A stretch of DNA of 64,000 nucleotides, taken from Flavivirga rizhaonensis. Lineage in GTDB: Bacteria; Bacteroidota; Bacteroidia; Flavobacteriales; Flavobacteriaceae. Both the position numbers and the translations under genes were made by a program. Below, piece after piece: positions 26,764 through 36,379 of the stretch. A model generated the notes under the pieces. It did not search any database, was not told the DNA's origin, and saw only the letters and a list, made by a program, of their open reading frames with translations. Numbering within the stretch: the first letter of the stretch is position 1; every line of letters starts with the position of its first letter. The stretch spans positions 186,001 through 250,000 of the forward strand of contig NZ_SRSO01000001.1 of assembly GCF_004791695.1 (NCBI RefSeq), read 5' to 3'.

Positions 26764-29433
26764 ATGACCGAAGACGAAGACCCTAACGACGATTTAATTA
26801 ACGAACAAGAAGAACCTCAGGAAACCATTACCCGAGTAACGGGTATGTATAAGGATTGGTTTCTGGATTATGCATCTTATGTTATTTTAGAACGTGCTGT
26901 ACCAGCCATAGAAGATGGTTTTAAACCCGTGCAACGTCGTATCATGCATTCTATGAAAGATTTGGATGATGGACGTTACAACAAAGTGGCAAATATTGTC
27001 GGCCATACCATGCAATACCATCCGCACGGAGATGCGAGTATTGCAGATGCCATGGTACAAATTGGTCAGAAAGATTTACTCATAGACACACAGGGAAACT
27101 GGGGGAATATTTTAACAGGAGATCGAGCAGCTGCATCACGTTATATTGAAGCCCGTATTTCTAAATTTGGATTAGATGTAGTATTTAATCCTAAAATAAC
27201 CGAATGGCAAGCTAGTTATGACGGTAGGCGTAAAGAGCCAGTTAACTTACCGGTTATGTTCCCTTTACTATTGGCACAAGGTGGTGAAGGTATAGCTGTA
27301 GGATTATCAACAAAAATATTACCACATAATTTTATCGAACTTATTGATGCTTCCATTAAGCATTTACAAGGGAAACGATTTACAATATTACCAGATTTTC
27401 CAACAGCGGGAATTGCTGATTTTTCTAATTATAATGATGGACTACGAGGCGGTAAAGCAAGAGTACGAGCTAAAATTTCTCAGCTGGATAAAAATACACT
27501 TGTCATCTCAGAGATTCCATATGGAACTACAACATCATCGCTTATAGACTCTATTTTAAAAGCTAATGATAAAGGAAAAATAAGAGTTAAGAAGATTGAA
27601 GATAATACAGCGGCAGAAGTTGAAATTTTAGTGCATTTGCCTTCAGGATTATCGCCAGATAAAACGATTGATGCGCTCTATGCATTTACTAGTTGTGAAT
27701 CATCTATTTCGCCTTTAGGTTGTGTTATTGAAGATAATAAACCTTTATTTATTGGTGTTTCCGAAATGTTACGCCGTTCTACAGATAATACCGTTCAGCT
27801 TCTTAAAAGTGAACTTGAAATTAAATTAAGCGAGTTTGAAGAGCAATGGCATTTTGCAAGTTTAGAACGTATTTTTATTGAAAATAGGATTTATCGTGAT
27901 ATTGAAGAAGAAGAAACCTGGGAAGGTGTTATAAGTGCTATTGATAAAGGACTACAACCACATATTAAACATTTGAAGCGTGCTGTAACTGAAGATGATA
28001 TTACAAGATTAACCGAGATACGAATTAAACGTATATCAAAATTTGATATAGATAAGGCACAACAAAAAATTGATGCTTTAGAAGAGCAGATAGCAGAAAT
28101 AAAGCATCATTTAGAAAACCTTATTGATTATGCGATTGCTTATTTTACAAGATTGAAGAAAGATTATGGAGATGGAAGAGAACGTAAAACAGAGATTCGC
28201 GCGTTTGATGATGTAGACGCTACTAAAGTCGTTATAAGAAACACAAAACTTTATGTAAATAGAGCAGAAGGCTTTATTGGAACCTCACTTAGACGTGATG
28301 AGTATGTGGGTGATTGTAGTGATATAGATGATATTATAGTGTTTACCAAAGCAGGGAAGATGATGATTACAAAGGTAGGCACAAAAACCTTTATAGGTAA
28401 AGATATTATACATGTTGCTGTATTTAAGAAGAAGGACAAGCGTACTATTTATAATATGATTTATCGTGATGGTAAAAATGGGCCATCATACATTAAGAGA
28501 TTTGCTGTTACAGGTGTAACAAGAGATAAGGAATATGATTTAACAAATGGAAATAAAGGTTCTACAGTACTTTATTTTTCTGCAAACCCGAATGGAGAAG
28601 CAGAAGTCATTACGATATTATTACGACAAGCGGGAAGTATTAAGAAACTAAAGTGGGATATTGATTTTGCCGATATACTCATAAAAGGAAGAGTCTCCAA
28701 AGGAAACGTCGTTACTAAGTATTCTATAAAACGCGTTGAATTAAAAGAAAAAGGCGTTTCTACATTAAAACCTCGTAAAATATGGTTCGATGATACTGTA
28801 AGGCGTTTAAATGTTGATGGTAGAGGCGACTTAATAGGAGAATTTAGAGGAGAGGATAAACTACTCATTATTAATCAATCTGGAATAGTTAAAACAGTTA
28901 CACCAGAAGTAACGATGCATTTTGATGATGATATGATTGTCATGGAAAAATGGATTCCTAAAAAACCTATATCTGCAATTTATTTTAATGGAGAAAAAGA
29001 GATTTACTATGTAAAACGTTTTTTAATTGAAAACGAAGGACGCGAGGAATCATTTATTTCAGAGCACCCTAATTCGCAATTAGAAATTGTATCTACAGAC
29101 TGGAAGCCTATTGCGGAAGTGGTCTTTGCTAAAGAACGAGGTAAAGACAGGAAAGATAATTTAGAAGTGAATCTTGAAGAATTTATTTCAATTAAAGGTA
29201 TCAACGCTTTAGGTAATCAGTTAACAAAAGATAAAGTAAATCAAGTCAATTTATTAGATTCGTTACCTTACGAGGCTCCGGAAGAAGTGCATGCAGATGA
29301 CTTAGAGGTTATTGGAGAAACTGAAGTTACAGCAAATACACCTGTTAGTAATGATACACCTTCGAACTTAAATGATGATGTAAAACTATCTGAGGAAGAC
29401 CCTGATGATGAAGGACAAATAACGTTGTTTTAA
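26764..29433 (+). CDS. parC: DNA topoisomerase IV subunit A
   Basis: The DNA-cutting subunit. The 889-residue protein has the winged-helix/tower core with PVQRRIMHSM and HPHGDASI, and the active-site Tyr127 in DRAAASRYIEARIS; the C-terminal DNA-wrapping domain has several beta-pinwheel blades. The N-terminus (residues 1-22) and the tail after about 855 are strongly acidic (NDDVKLSEEDPDDEG). No GyrA-box sequence is apparent, consistent with ParC. It follows parE and forms an operon with it. Confidence 0.94.
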   Translation: MTEDEDPNDDLINEQEEPQETITRVTGMYKDWFLDYASYVILERAVPAIEDGFKPVQRRIMHSMKDLDDGRYNKVANIVGHTMQYHPHGDASIADAMVQIGQKDLLIDTQGNWGNILTGDRAAASRYIEARISKFGLDVVFNPKITEWQASYDGRRKEPVNLPVMFPLLLAQGGEGIAVGLSTKILPHNFIELIDASIKHLQGKRFTILPDFPTAGIADFSNYNDGLRGGKARVRAKISQLDKNTLVISEIPYGTTTSSLIDSILKANDKGKIRVKKIEDNTAAEVEILVHLPSGLSPDKTIDALYAFTSCESSISPLGCVIEDNKPLFIGVSEMLRRSTDNTVQLLKSELEIKLSEFEEQWHFASLERIFIENRIYRDIEEEETWEGVISAIDKGLQPHIKHLKRAVTEDDITRLTEIRIKRISKFDIDKAQQKIDALEEQIAEIKHHLENLIDYAIAYFTRLKKDYGDGRERKTEIRAFDDVDATKVVIRNTKLYVNRAEGFIGTSLRRDEYVGDCSDIDDIIVFTKAGKMMITKVGTKTFIGKDIIHVAVFKKKDKRTIYNMIYRDGKNGPSYIKRFAVTGVTRDKEYDLTNGNKGSTVLYFSANPNGEAEVITILLRQAGSIKKLKWDIDFADILIKGRVSKGNVVTKYSIKRVELKEKGVSTLKPRKIWFDDTVRRLNVDGRGDLIGEFRGEDKLLIINQSGIVKTVTPEVTMHFDDDMIVMEKWIPKKPISAIYFNGEKEIYYVKRFLIENEGREESFISEHPNSQLEIVSTDWKPIAEVVFAKERGKDRKDNLEVNLEEFISIKGINALGNQLTKDKVNQVNLLDSLPYEAPEEVHADDLEVIGETEVTANTPVSNDTPSNLNDDVKLSEEDPDDEGQITLF

Positions 29434-29473
29434 ATATTGGATTAACGGTTGTTGAACTTGGTATCAGGAACAT

Positions 29474-29541
29474 ATATGTTCATTTCGAACATTGCAGAAA
29501 TAAAAATATATATTTTACTCTCCGTAGCATTCTGAATGACA
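29474..29541. repeat. degenerate palindromic intergenic element
   Basis: In the 375-bp gap after parC, GTTCATTTCGAACATTGCAG (from 29475) and the later GTAGCATTCTGAATGACAT form an imperfect inverted repeat around an AT-rich centre. It resembles the palindromic elements, with cores like TCATTTCGA and GAATGACA, that are dispersed in flavobacterial genomes. The rest of the gap (29542-29808) is AT-rich; I see no gene there. Confidence 0.4.
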
Positions 29542-29808
29542 TAGTTTCTTTATTAAATAGTTATACCAATTCTCATTTGAAATAACCTAAATAAAACACC
29601 CTTTTTCGCCTTCTACTTCAATAGAAAAAGAAATCGTAACTTAGGCTATGCTTTATTTTTATATTTTTTATAAAGCAAAAAATCATTATTTTTTTACAGT
29701 AATTCCAAACAAGAAATGGTATTAAACAATTGTCTGTCAGTTTTTAATATGTCGACTCACGTTATTTTAGTATAGCCGCTTTAAATCTAATAAATAACAG
29801 GCTTATAG

Positions 29809-30876
29809 CTACCCTCTAGAACGGATTTCTCGCTTCATAAAAATGACATATGAAAATAAAAAACACAATAAAGTCAATGCCAGTAAACCTGTAACTTGTG
29901 GCCAAACCAGCAATAAACTTTGTCCTATTGACAATGTACTTGGAATAGCCCCGTGCATCTGTTCCATCGTTAGCGGACCTAAACTACGCACAGATGGTAC
30001 TAAAAGCGCAGAGGTAATTTCATTGAATAGCTCATTTGGCATGATTTGAACCAAATAAAACTTTAACTTTTGATATATAAAGATCTTGCTTTGTGAAGCA
30101 TATTTTGAGGGTTCAAAACCTTTAACTATTATATTCACAATTAGTGGATAAAAAATTGTAAAAAACAACCATACAGCTAAACCCAACAACGCAGAGGTAG
30201 CAGATTGTTTAAAACGAATCGAAAACATAATAGACAGGTTCAACCAAAAGGAAACATATACAATGCTTAATATGGTATATATAACAATACGCATAAATTC
30301 TTCCGCTGTAGGAGGTATTCCTAAGGTTACTAATCCTGCACCTAAAACCAAAAAGCTTAATGCAAAAAGCATGACACTTATTACGATTATTCCTGCCAAA
30401 AATTTTGCATTAATAATATAGTCTCTTGGAATTGGTTGCGCCATAACACGACTCAATGTGCCTTTATTTTGTTCGGAACTAATTGCATCAAATCCTAAAC
30501 TAATTCCAAACAGAGGGCCTAAAAACCCCACAAACACAAAAAACGAAGGCAGGGTTCCGTCCGATTTGGTAAACAAATTCAAAAAAAAGAAGGCATTTTC
30601 TGAATTATTTATTGCAAGTGTTTTAGCACTGTCTGCAAGCGTTGAAAATAATGTTCCCATACAGGCCAATGCAATAATGGCAAATAAAATAATGAAACGC
30701 CAATTTCGTATATGATCCGTAATTTCCTTTTTCACCATTACTTTAAAAGGCGCTAAGGTGAAATTAGAGGTATTGCCAGATTCACTTCTTTTAAAAAAAT
30801 CATTAAAATTGATTAATTCTAAGACTTTTATTTTAGTTAATTTTGAAAGACTTATTTTTAATACTTTAGTGTTCAT
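29809..30876 (-). CDS. ABC-2 type transporter permease (second ABC pair)
   Basis: A 355-residue membrane protein. A cytoplasmic N-terminus of about 60 residues leads to the first helix (IILFAIIALACMGTL); six helices in total are visible, with a long periplasmic loop after the first and SSEQNKGTLSRVMAQPIPR as the characteristic ABC-2 coupling region. It is similar in type to NosY-like permeases. The start overlaps the stop of its ATPase gene by 4 bp (ATGA), so the two are translated together. It is the last gene of the nine-gene operon. Confidence 0.87.
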   Translation of the reverse strand: MNTKVLKISLSKLTKIKVLELINFNDFFKRSESGNTSNFTLAPFKVMVKKEITDHIRNWRFIILFAIIALACMGTLFSTLADSAKTLAINNSENAFFFLNLFTKSDGTLPSFFVFVGFLGPLFGISLGFDAISSEQNKGTLSRVMAQPIPRDYIINAKFLAGIIVISVMLFALSFLVLGAGLVTLGIPPTAEEFMRIVIYTILSIVYVSFWLNLSIMFSIRFKQSATSALLGLAVWLFFTIFYPLIVNIIVKGFEPSKYASQSKIFIYQKLKFYLVQIMPNELFNEITSALLVPSVRSLGPLTMEQMHGAIPSTLSIGQSLLLVWPQVTGLLALTLLCFLFSYVIFMKREIRSRG

Positions 30877-31835
30877 ATCGCTTTTCCTTCTTGAAAAAAT
30901 TTGTGATAAATATCATCCAATCCATATTCTTTCTTAGTTAAATAACTAAGACCATATCCTAAATTCACAATAAGTTTAGATAGTTCATCAGAAACATCCT
31001 GTTTCGATTCCACAAAAAAATGATTATTGTTCAACGTTACGTTTGCAACACCTTTTATTTGATTTATTTTTTTTGTGACTTCTTCCAAAGGTGTCTTCAA
31101 ATTTGCTTGATTGCTTGTAACTCCTGCTTCGATAGTGAACGTGTTTTTAGTGAATAATTGCCCTGCTAAATCACTAATTTTTCCTTCTGCCAATAACTTA
31201 CCTTTTACAAATATCCCTACACGATCACACACCTGTTGTATTTGATGCATATGATGAGACGAAAAAAGAACAGTAATTCCTTTTTTTCGACTTAGCCGAA
31301 CTATAAGCTGAAGAAACTTTCTAACACCCTCGGGGTCAAGTCCTAATGTGGGCTCATCCAGTATAATTACTTCCGGCTCTTTTATTAGTACATCTGCAAG
31401 ACCTAGCCGTTGACGCATTCCCCTAGAGTAGCTTTCAACTTTCTTATCTTTTACATCCAACAAACCTACCTCCTCAAGTATCCCTAAAGCATCTTTTTGA
31501 GCTTGTTTAATGGGAATATTGTTTAAACGAGCTATATACATTAGATTCTGTAGGCCTGAATAATCATTATAAAACCCAACATCCTCAGGTAAATATCCAA
31601 CTTTTCTTTTAACTTCAAGTGGGTTTCTTGTAGCATCTATACCGCACACTTTAACACATCCAGCATCTACTTCGGTTAGACCGAGAAGCATAAGAATGGT
31701 TGTTGATTTACCTGCTCCATTGGGACCTAGCAAACCAAAAATTTCGCCTTTTTCTATGGAGAGCGTCAAATCATCTACCGCTAGATGGGTTCCATATTTT
31801 TTAGTTAAACCAGATACTTCTATACGCTTTTCCAT
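30873..31835 (-). CDS. ABC transporter ATP-binding protein (second ABC pair)
   Basis: A 320-residue ABC ATPase of the DrrA/CcmA group: Walker A GPNGAGKST (residues 37-45), signature YSRGMRQRLGLADVL, Walker B VIILDEPTLGLDPEG, H-loop FSSHHMHQ. The extended C-terminal part (after about 215) is typical of ATPases that serve ABC-2 permeases. It pairs with the overlapping permease gene and begins 2 bp after the NEW3-domain gene. Confidence 0.9.
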   Translation of the reverse strand: MEKRIEVSGLTKKYGTHLAVDDLTLSIEKGEIFGLLGPNGAGKSTTILMLLGLTEVDAGCVKVCGIDATRNPLEVKRKVGYLPEDVGFYNDYSGLQNLMYIARLNNIPIKQAQKDALGILEEVGLLDVKDKKVESYSRGMRQRLGLADVLIKEPEVIILDEPTLGLDPEGVRKFLQLIVRLSRKKGITVLFSSHHMHQIQQVCDRVGIFVKGKLLAEGKISDLAGQLFTKNTFTIEAGVTSNQANLKTPLEEVTKKINQIKGVANVTLNNNHFFVESKQDVSDELSKLIVNLGYGLSYLTKKEYGLDDIYHKFFQEGKAI

Positions 31836-31837
31836 AA

Positions 31838-32986
31838 TTATCTTCTACCATATTTTTTAAATAGGTAATACATGGCTCCCAATGTTCCTGCAATTATAAA
31901 AATACCTAGCCAACCCCATAACAAAGGTGTTTTTACCAAGATTCTTATAGATGCCATTGATGATATTTCTGGAGTTTTAGCTGTGATTTTTGACACATAA
32001 TCTCCTGGAATTGCTTTATCAGCTGCTTTTATAGTCGCATATACCTGTGCACTAGCACCAGCATCTAGTGCAGGTATGGTGTCTGGTTTCATTGAAATTT
32101 CCCAATTTTTGGGTTTTGACGTACTAAAAGTAACATCACTCAACCTACTCGAGCCAGAATTCTTTACCAATAGCTCTATTTGTTTTTCTCGACCAGAAGT
32201 TATACTAGAACTTAACAAACCTGTAGGAGTAGTTAGTTCTAAATCATAAGATCCTTTTATCACTACCTCTAGTTCCAAATTGGCAGAACTATATTTATTG
32301 GTTGCCTGTACAGGTATTTTATAAGATCCAGATTTTATACCATAAGGAGGTTTTACTTCAATAGAAATATTGGTTGTCTTTCCTGGTTCTATCTCAACTG
32401 CCGTTGCTTGTCTGCTGTTAGGCTTAAAAATCACATTCCAACCTCGAGGCACTTTGGCAAGTAAGGAATACAGTTGTTTTTCTCCAGTATGATTTTTTAA
32501 TTTTGAGGAAAAATTAAAACTCGACTTGGAGTGTCCTTCCATATTAATTTGATCGGAGGTAAACTCAGTCTTAAAAGTACCTTGTTCGGACACATCGATT
32601 ACTATAGGAAGGACATCATAATTTTTAGCAATAACTCTAATTTTATAGGCGCCTTTATCAACTTTTGAAGGTACATTTATAGTCAAAGAGATTGTTTTTT
32701 TCTCACCTGGGAGAACCGATATTCGGTTAATACTATATCCTCCAGCTTTTAAAGTGGAATTCCAATCTTTAGGCAATCCTGACAAAAGGATGTCAACATT
32801 TTTCAACTGACTTCCATAATTTTTAACTTCAATGGTATAGTCAATGGACTCTCCAGGGGGGACAGAAATATTTGTATAGGGTGTATACAAAATGATTCCG
32901 TTACCAGCATTAACTGAAAAACTGCAAAACAATATAAAAGCTAATGAAAATAAAAAAGTGTTTAATAAAGATTTATTGGTTGTCAT
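31838..32986 (-). CDS. NEW3-domain protein, membrane-anchored
   Basis: A 382-residue exported protein: signal peptide (about 1-28), then about three Ig-like NEW3/CARDB repeats recognisable by the recurring PGE(S/K) and (K/P)xxWxxxxKP pattern (LPKDWNSTLKAGG, VPRGWNVIFKPNS, KPKNWEISMKPDT), and a C-terminal membrane helix LLWGWLGIFIIAGTLGAMYY followed by KKYGRR. It would be anchored in the inner membrane with its domains in the periplasm. It lies between the DUF4340 gene and the ATPase gene, so it is probably an accessory part of the exporter. Confidence 0.82.
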   Translation of the reverse strand: MTTNKSLLNTFLFSLAFILFCSFSVNAGNGIILYTPYTNISVPPGESIDYTIEVKNYGSQLKNVDILLSGLPKDWNSTLKAGGYSINRISVLPGEKKTISLTINVPSKVDKGAYKIRVIAKNYDVLPIVIDVSEQGTFKTEFTSDQINMEGHSKSSFNFSSKLKNHTGEKQLYSLLAKVPRGWNVIFKPNSRQATAVEIEPGKTTNISIEVKPPYGIKSGSYKIPVQATNKYSSANLELEVVIKGSYDLELTTPTGLLSSSITSGREKQIELLVKNSGSSRLSDVTFSTSKPKNWEISMKPDTIPALDAGASAQVYATIKAADKAIPGDYVSKITAKTPEISSMASIRILVKTPLLWGWLGIFIIAGTLGAMYYLFKKYGRR

Positions 32987-33067
32987 AAAAAGCTATTTTA
33001 TAATTTTTAAATACGTTCAAATAAAAATGTGATGATTAAATAAAGTAGGTGTGTATCTTAGTAGTGA

Positions 33068-34021
33068 TTATTTTGAAAAATGGTCATGATTTACAAACAA
33101 TCGCTTAAATAACCCTGTGGAATCACTTTCAACAAAAACATTTGGGTGTTGAGAAGAATTCATGATAAACTTATTTCCTGTAGAATCTCTATAAGCCTTC
33201 ACAATAAGGTCTGCCATTGAATTACTTTGAATGGTCAACTTATAATCGGCTTTATCTTTTGGAGTAAACCCATCTACAAATTGTGAGCTACTTTGATTTT
33301 GTACTGTATTGAGATATTGAGCCACCTTGGTAGAATCTGTTGAAAGCATTCCCATAGTCCAAACGGAATCTTTTTTAGCAAGGGAGAAATCCTTATCACC
33401 AGTCTCAAATTTTAATTGCGTAATTAAATCTTTATCAACTTTTATAAATTCTGAATTTCGCCATGTGTTAAATTTGCGTTTAAAAGTGTTAGAAAGTCCA
33501 CTTTTTGTAGCATAGGTTTTAGGATTGTCTTTTATTCTGAAATACGTAGTCGCATCCATGGAAGGTCGCCCTCCATATCCTGGATTTTGGGATTGCTTAT
33601 AAGTTGTTTTTCCAAGATACAGTTTCGTGGCTTGTTCTTTGTCCCGTTCATGGATTTCAACACATTGCGCTAAAGAATCCGTTAGTTGATAAGCTCCCCA
33701 TTTATCTTTGGTTTTAGCAACTAACTGTTCGGTTTTTATTTGCTCCAACTCTCCCAACGCATTCTTAACCGTAGATTGGTTAGCTTTGGTTTTAATAGTC
33801 CCCTGTGCAACTTCCCAACTATCATTCTCATTTGAAATAATAATTGGTTCTTCCTTTGTAGCTAATGACGGGCGAATGATAATTTTCTTTACTTGTGATG
33901 AATCCAACCGAATCACTTCAGATTTAAAATTCACACTGCTAGTCTTTTTAAAATAATTTGTCGCTACAAATAGTAGTACTAATCCAATTAGTACCGCTAT
34001 TAATATGCTATTTTTTTTCAT
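33068..34021 (-). CDS. DUF4340 domain protein
   Basis: A 317-residue protein with an N-terminal membrane anchor (ILIAVLIGLVLLFVATNYF) and a periplasmic part with LDSSQVKKIIIRPS, SWEVAQGTIKTKANQ and YLGKTTYKQSQNPGYGGRPS, typical of DUF4340. In many bacteria DUF4340 genes directly follow GldG-like genes in ABC-2 operons, as here (26 bp). The biochemical function is unknown; participation in the exporter complex is inferred from this conserved pairing. Confidence 0.85.
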   Translation of the reverse strand: MKKNSILIAVLIGLVLLFVATNYFKKTSSVNFKSEVIRLDSSQVKKIIIRPSLATKEEPIIISNENDSWEVAQGTIKTKANQSTVKNALGELEQIKTEQLVAKTKDKWGAYQLTDSLAQCVEIHERDKEQATKLYLGKTTYKQSQNPGYGGRPSMDATTYFRIKDNPKTYATKSGLSNTFKRKFNTWRNSEFIKVDKDLITQLKFETGDKDFSLAKKDSVWTMGMLSTDSTKVAQYLNTVQNQSSSQFVDGFTPKDKADYKLTIQSNSMADLIVKAYRDSTGNKFIMNSSQHPNVFVESDSTGLFKRLFVNHDHFSK

Positions 34022-34047
34022 AATATAACTTAGAATATTATTAGTGG

Positions 34048-35550
34048 TTATTCATAATTTTCTTCTATTCTTCTACTACGTTTATTCCTGTTCATCTGCA
34101 TTCTAACAATACCATAGATAATTACAAGTAAAATAGGTAGTAAAAAATTGAGATATTTCAAGGTTGTTTTAGTGCCTTCTTCCAAGGTATCAATTGGGCG
34201 GTATCTAATCCCTTTATTTCTTAGGTCTATCAACCCTGTGTCATCACTTAACCAATCAATGGCATTAACCATTAGATTGGCATTCCCTGATTGTATCTGT
34301 TGTTGCCCGTTATTAATGGGAAAATCCCCATCTGCAATGACACATATGCGTGATCGATTACCATTGGCATGCTTTTGTTCCAACACCCCAGCTATAACTT
34401 GATTTGGTGCATTGAAATCCTTTTCTGTCCATTGTTTTTGAATGTCAAAAAATTGAGGGGCTTGCATTGTTGCTGAATTTTTTGAAGAAAAAGCTAAGGG
34501 TGTGAATGTAGAAAGAGAATCTTTAGCCGTAAACTTTAACGAACTGGGAAACTGCATCACCACGGCTTCTAGACCTTTAGTTATTGGATGGTCTGCAAAT
34601 TGGCTTACAATCGGGATATACGGAAAAGAAACATTCGACGTGAAATTAAAGAAGCCTTGTTGCTGTTGGACGCTTACGGTTGCACATTGCGCATCCACAA
34701 CAAAATCTTCTCGTACTTCTAATCCCTTTTCTTTAAGCCACTTTTCTACACCTGTAGTAAGGGCACTGCCGTAAGTATTATTTAAATCTCCGTTTACCCG
34801 ATTCAAAGCAACGAATAAGTTACCTCCATTTTCCAAAAATTTATCTAATTGGTTAAGGCTAGTTTCGTTAATAGTATCGGTTGGACGCACTATAGCTAAA
34901 GTCTTTATATTTTCAGGAACAGGCATACTATCGTTTACCTTAGTAGACTTAAAATCATATAAAACATCTAAGGCTGTTTTTACTTGCGAGAGCTCCGAAA
35001 TTGTGGCTTGCCCGTAACCTTCCATAAAACCGACTTCGAGTTTATCGCTTACGGCAATCTTTTTTATTGATGATGACAACAAGTATTCTAAAGGAGCCCC
35101 AGGCTGCATAAATGGAATTACTTCTTTCTGCTCTTCTAACTCTAAAACGGCCCCTAAAAATGCCTGCTGTTGTTTCATTTGGTCTTTCTCACGAACATTA
35201 ATCATGACTGGATTGATACCCGCTTCAATAGCTTCTCGCTCTGTTTCTTCATTTTCATTAGGGTTAATAAAGGTAAATACCAGATTATCATCTGAATTTC
35301 GAGCATATTCTATTAAATACTCCTCAAAATTGCTCCTAGTCTTTGCAATATCGGGTGGAAGATTCTCAGAAAAATAGGCTTTAACTGTTATTGGATTTTC
35401 TAAAGACTTCATTATATCTTCTGTTGCCTCACTTAAAGTGTATTGCTTGTCCTCGGTTAAGTCTATCCTAAAAAAATACTGTTCTGATACTAAGTTTACA
35501 AATAGAAGAATACCAAGAACCAATAGAATAGTTATGTATGTTTTTTTCAT
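34048..35550 (-). CDS. GldG-like ABC transporter auxiliary protein
   Basis: A 500-residue protein with an N-terminal helix (ITILLVLGILLFVNLVS), a periplasmic ABC_transp_aux region (RIDLTEDKQYTLSEATEDIM, EYLIEYARNSDDNLVF, VGFMEGYGQATI, FLENGGNLFVALNRVNG) and a C-terminal helix (LLPILLVIIYGIVRM) with a basic tail. GldG itself belongs to this family and is needed for gliding and secretion in Flavobacterium. An upstream ATG would add 13 residues (35589), but ATG 35550 gives MKKTYITILL, a better anchor. Whether this set is the gliding gldFG or a paralogue cannot be decided here. Confidence 0.85.
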   Translation of the reverse strand: MKKTYITILLVLGILLFVNLVSEQYFFRIDLTEDKQYTLSEATEDIMKSLENPITVKAYFSENLPPDIAKTRSNFEEYLIEYARNSDDNLVFTFINPNENEETEREAIEAGINPVMINVREKDQMKQQQAFLGAVLELEEQKEVIPFMQPGAPLEYLLSSSIKKIAVSDKLEVGFMEGYGQATISELSQVKTALDVLYDFKSTKVNDSMPVPENIKTLAIVRPTDTINETSLNQLDKFLENGGNLFVALNRVNGDLNNTYGSALTTGVEKWLKEKGLEVREDFVVDAQCATVSVQQQQGFFNFTSNVSFPYIPIVSQFADHPITKGLEAVVMQFPSSLKFTAKDSLSTFTPLAFSSKNSATMQAPQFFDIQKQWTEKDFNAPNQVIAGVLEQKHANGNRSRICVIADGDFPINNGQQQIQSGNANLMVNAIDWLSDDTGLIDLRNKGIRYRPIDTLEEGTKTTLKYLNFLLPILLVIIYGIVRMQMNRNKRSRRIEENYE

Positions 35551-35605
35551 TTGTTTATAATTATTTTTTTCAACGGTCTCATGTAACATTCATTTGATCA
35601 TCTTC

Positions 35606-35619
35606 CCGATAGCTATCGG
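35606..35619. repeat. 14-bp perfect palindrome inside the operon
   Basis: CCGATAGCTATCGG lies between the permease and GldG-like genes. Flanking sequences ACATTCATT and AATGAATGT extend it as an imperfect larger stem (about 35586-35632). It is a common style of flavobacterial intergenic palindrome and might tune expression of distal genes; this is untested. Confidence 0.5.
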
Positions 35620-35654
35620 ATTAGTAATGAATGTTTCATTTGATATAATATTGA

Positions 35655-36377
35655 TTAAGAAAAATGTCTTTTAGATAGGGACCACTCTCCAAGGTAAAGA
35701 CCCAAAACGGTTATGGAAAGAAAATAAACCAAGTCTTTGGAGTCTATAACGCCTCTTGAAATAGATTCAAAATGGGATTGAAGATTCAAGGCATCGAAAA
35801 TCTGACCTATACTGCCTGTAAAATTCTGGGCCAATACTCCAAAAATAATATGGAAAAACAGACCGATAAAAAGAGCGGTCATAAATGCAACAATCTGATT
35901 CGTTGTAATACTACTTGCAAAAATTCCAATAGCCGTATACGTAATACTCATTAATAATAAGCCAAAGTAGCCACAAATAGTACCTCCATTGTCTAAATTT
36001 CCGATATTGGAAATTGTGATAACATAAGGTAATGTTGCCAACAAAGCTATACATACTAACAAAACCGAACCTAAAAATTTGCCTAATATCAATTGGCGGT
36101 CAGATACCGACTTAGTCAACAAAAGTTCCAATGTCCCTGTTTTTCTTTCTTCAGCCAGCATTTTCATGGTTATGGCTGGAATGAAAAAGAAAAGACTCCA
36201 TGAAGCAATACTAAAGAATACACGTAAGTTTGCCTGACCTACTAGAAAAATATCGTTTCCATAAAGCCATGTAAAAAAACCGCTGAATCCTAAAAAAAGA
36301 CCTAAAATAATATAAGCTATAAGTGAGTCGAAAAAGGTTGCCAATTCTCGTTTGGCTATAATCCATATTGTTTGCAT
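35655..36377 (-). CDS. GldF-like ABC-2 permease (first ABC pair)
   Basis: A 240-residue membrane protein with six helices: IWIIAKRELATFFDSLIAYI at the start, then KMLAEERKTGTLELLLTKSV as the coupling region and LILGKFLGSVLLVCIALLAT. Length and sequence fit GldF, the permease partner of GldA and GldG. It starts 2 bp after the GldA-like gene. See the GldG-like entry for doubt over gliding function. Confidence 0.87.
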   Translation of the reverse strand: MQTIWIIAKRELATFFDSLIAYIILGLFLGFSGFFTWLYGNDIFLVGQANLRVFFSIASWSLFFFIPAITMKMLAEERKTGTLELLLTKSVSDRQLILGKFLGSVLLVCIALLATLPYVITISNIGNLDNGGTICGYFGLLLMSITYTAIGIFASSITTNQIVAFMTALFIGLFFHIIFGVLAQNFTGSIGQIFDALNLQSHFESISRGVIDSKDLVYFLSITVLGLYLGEWSLSKRHFS

Positions 36378-36379
36378 AT